DNA of 64,000 nt from a virus, in IMG/VR virus record IMGVR_UViG_3300026320_000001, positions 1 through 64,000 of that record, one strand, 5' to 3'. Of the stretch, positions 63,563 through 64,000 are shown piece after piece. Made by a program: the position numbers and the translations under genes. A model generated the notes under the pieces. It did no database searches and had not been told where the DNA came from. It saw only the letters and a program-made list of their open reading frames with translations. The stretch's first letter is position 1, and every line of letters begins with the position of its first letter.

Positions 63563-64000
63563 ATGCCAGTTAAAGAAAATGAAAAATATACAAAATTGAC
63601 TGTGATTGAACTAGTTGGAAAAAATAAACATGGTCATAGAATGTGGAAATGTTTATGTGATTGTGGAAATATAGTGAATGTTTCTACCGGAAGTTTAACG
63701 AGTAAGAATACTCAATCTTGTGGATGTTTATTAAAAGAATCAAAAAGAAAATCTGGTGAAAAGTTAAGAATTTTAAATAAATATGAATTCTTTGATAATT
63801 ATGGAATTGGATATACAAAGAAAAAAGAGCCATTTTATTTTGATTTAGAAGATTATGAAAAAATTAAAATATACACTTGGAGATATAATCCAGATGGATA
63901 TATAATTTCAATATCATTTGGAAAGATTATTAGAATGCATATGTTGATTATGAATTCTGATGGTTCAAAAGATGCTGACCATATAAATCATATGATTCAT
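63563..64000 (+). CDS. HNH-type homing endonuclease-like protein, 3' end outside window
   Basis: ATG 63563 opens a frame that runs to the window edge (146 codons). It has one zinc-binding module ending SCGC like those in the 6872 gene, then a YTKKKEPFYFDLEDYEKIK segment and MHMLIMN-DADHINH, the start of an AP2/HNH-like nuclease domain. Likely free-standing homing endonuclease next to the PARP gene. Confidence 0.78.
   Translation, partial: MPVKENEKYTKLTVIELVGKNKHGHRMWKCLCDCGNIVNVSTGSLTSKNTQSCGCLLKESKRKSGEKLRILNKYEFFDNYGIGYTKKKEPFYFDLEDYEKIKIYTWRYNPDGYIISISFGKIIRMHMLIMNSDGSKDADHINHMIH

Noticed and set aside
1-64000. CRISPR array or insertion sequence
   Set aside because: No regularly spaced direct repeats with unique spacers, and no transposase or terminal inverted repeats with duplications were seen.

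Overview
The window looks like part of a large AT-rich double-stranded DNA bacteriophage genome, probably a jumbo-type phage. Every convincing gene is on the + strand, genes are short and tightly packed (many ATGA or 1-10 nt overlaps), and there are about 21 tRNA genes, several homing endonucleases and a phage replication module. No capsid, tail, terminase or lysis gene is recognisable, so this is an early/accessory part of a much larger genome. Sigma70-type promoters (TTGACA or TTGACT, 16-17 bp, TATAAT-like) recur throughout, usually with TGG just before the -10 box, which suggests transcription by host RNA polymerase. The host is unknown. A lipoprotein with an SH3-like domain and a secreted protein with a Thr/Pro/Val/Asp repeat linker resemble proteins common in Chloroflexota and other envelope-rich bacteria, but that is only a hint.

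Layout. 1-16 kb: small unknown genes, with a Fic-domain protein, a Vsr-like homing endonuclease, a short CCA-adding-enzyme head, a sliding-clamp-like protein and a DUF2227 membrane protein. 16-28 kb: SH3 lipoprotein, HNH endonuclease, dual-specificity phosphatase beside a DRB0094-type RNA ligase, macro domain, DEDDh exonuclease, BCS1-like AAA+ ATPase, nucleotidyltransferase, adenine-type methyltransferase, DUF932 and a tyrosine recombinase. 28-44 kb: SpoT/MESH1-like HD hydrolase, Rnl1-like RNA ligase overlapping a kinase-HD end-healing enzyme, a second Vsr-like endonuclease, a RlaP-like nucleotidyltransferase, papain-fold proteins, NADAR, DUF4326 and a metallophosphoesterase. 44.8-53.4 kb: tRNA genes mixed with structured non-coding RNAs, small genes, HNH endonucleases and a large DUF2828 (Ro60/TROVE-like vWA) protein. 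53.4-59 kb: ThyX, Sak4-like ATPase, SSB-like protein, primase-helicase and PD-(D/E)XK nuclease. 59-64 kb: a structured RNA, Thg1-like polymerase, a WGR-PARP and a further homing endonuclease cut by the window end.

Two themes stand out. (1) RNA maintenance: two different RNA ligases, a polynucleotide kinase with an HD phosphohydrolase domain, a DSP phosphatase, a CCA enzyme, a Thg1-family 3'-5' polymerase, extra nucleotidyltransferases and the tRNA set itself together look like a tRNA repair/replacement programme able to resist host anticodon nucleases. (2) ADP-ribose/NAD chemistry: a full WGR-PARP with an H-Y-E triad, a macro domain, a NADAR domain, DUF4326 and a Fic protein are in one window, suggesting a writer/eraser network. 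A third, less certain theme is a set of structured small RNAs, including three related elements just upstream of the Ro60-like gene, that could be Y-RNA-like partners of that protein.
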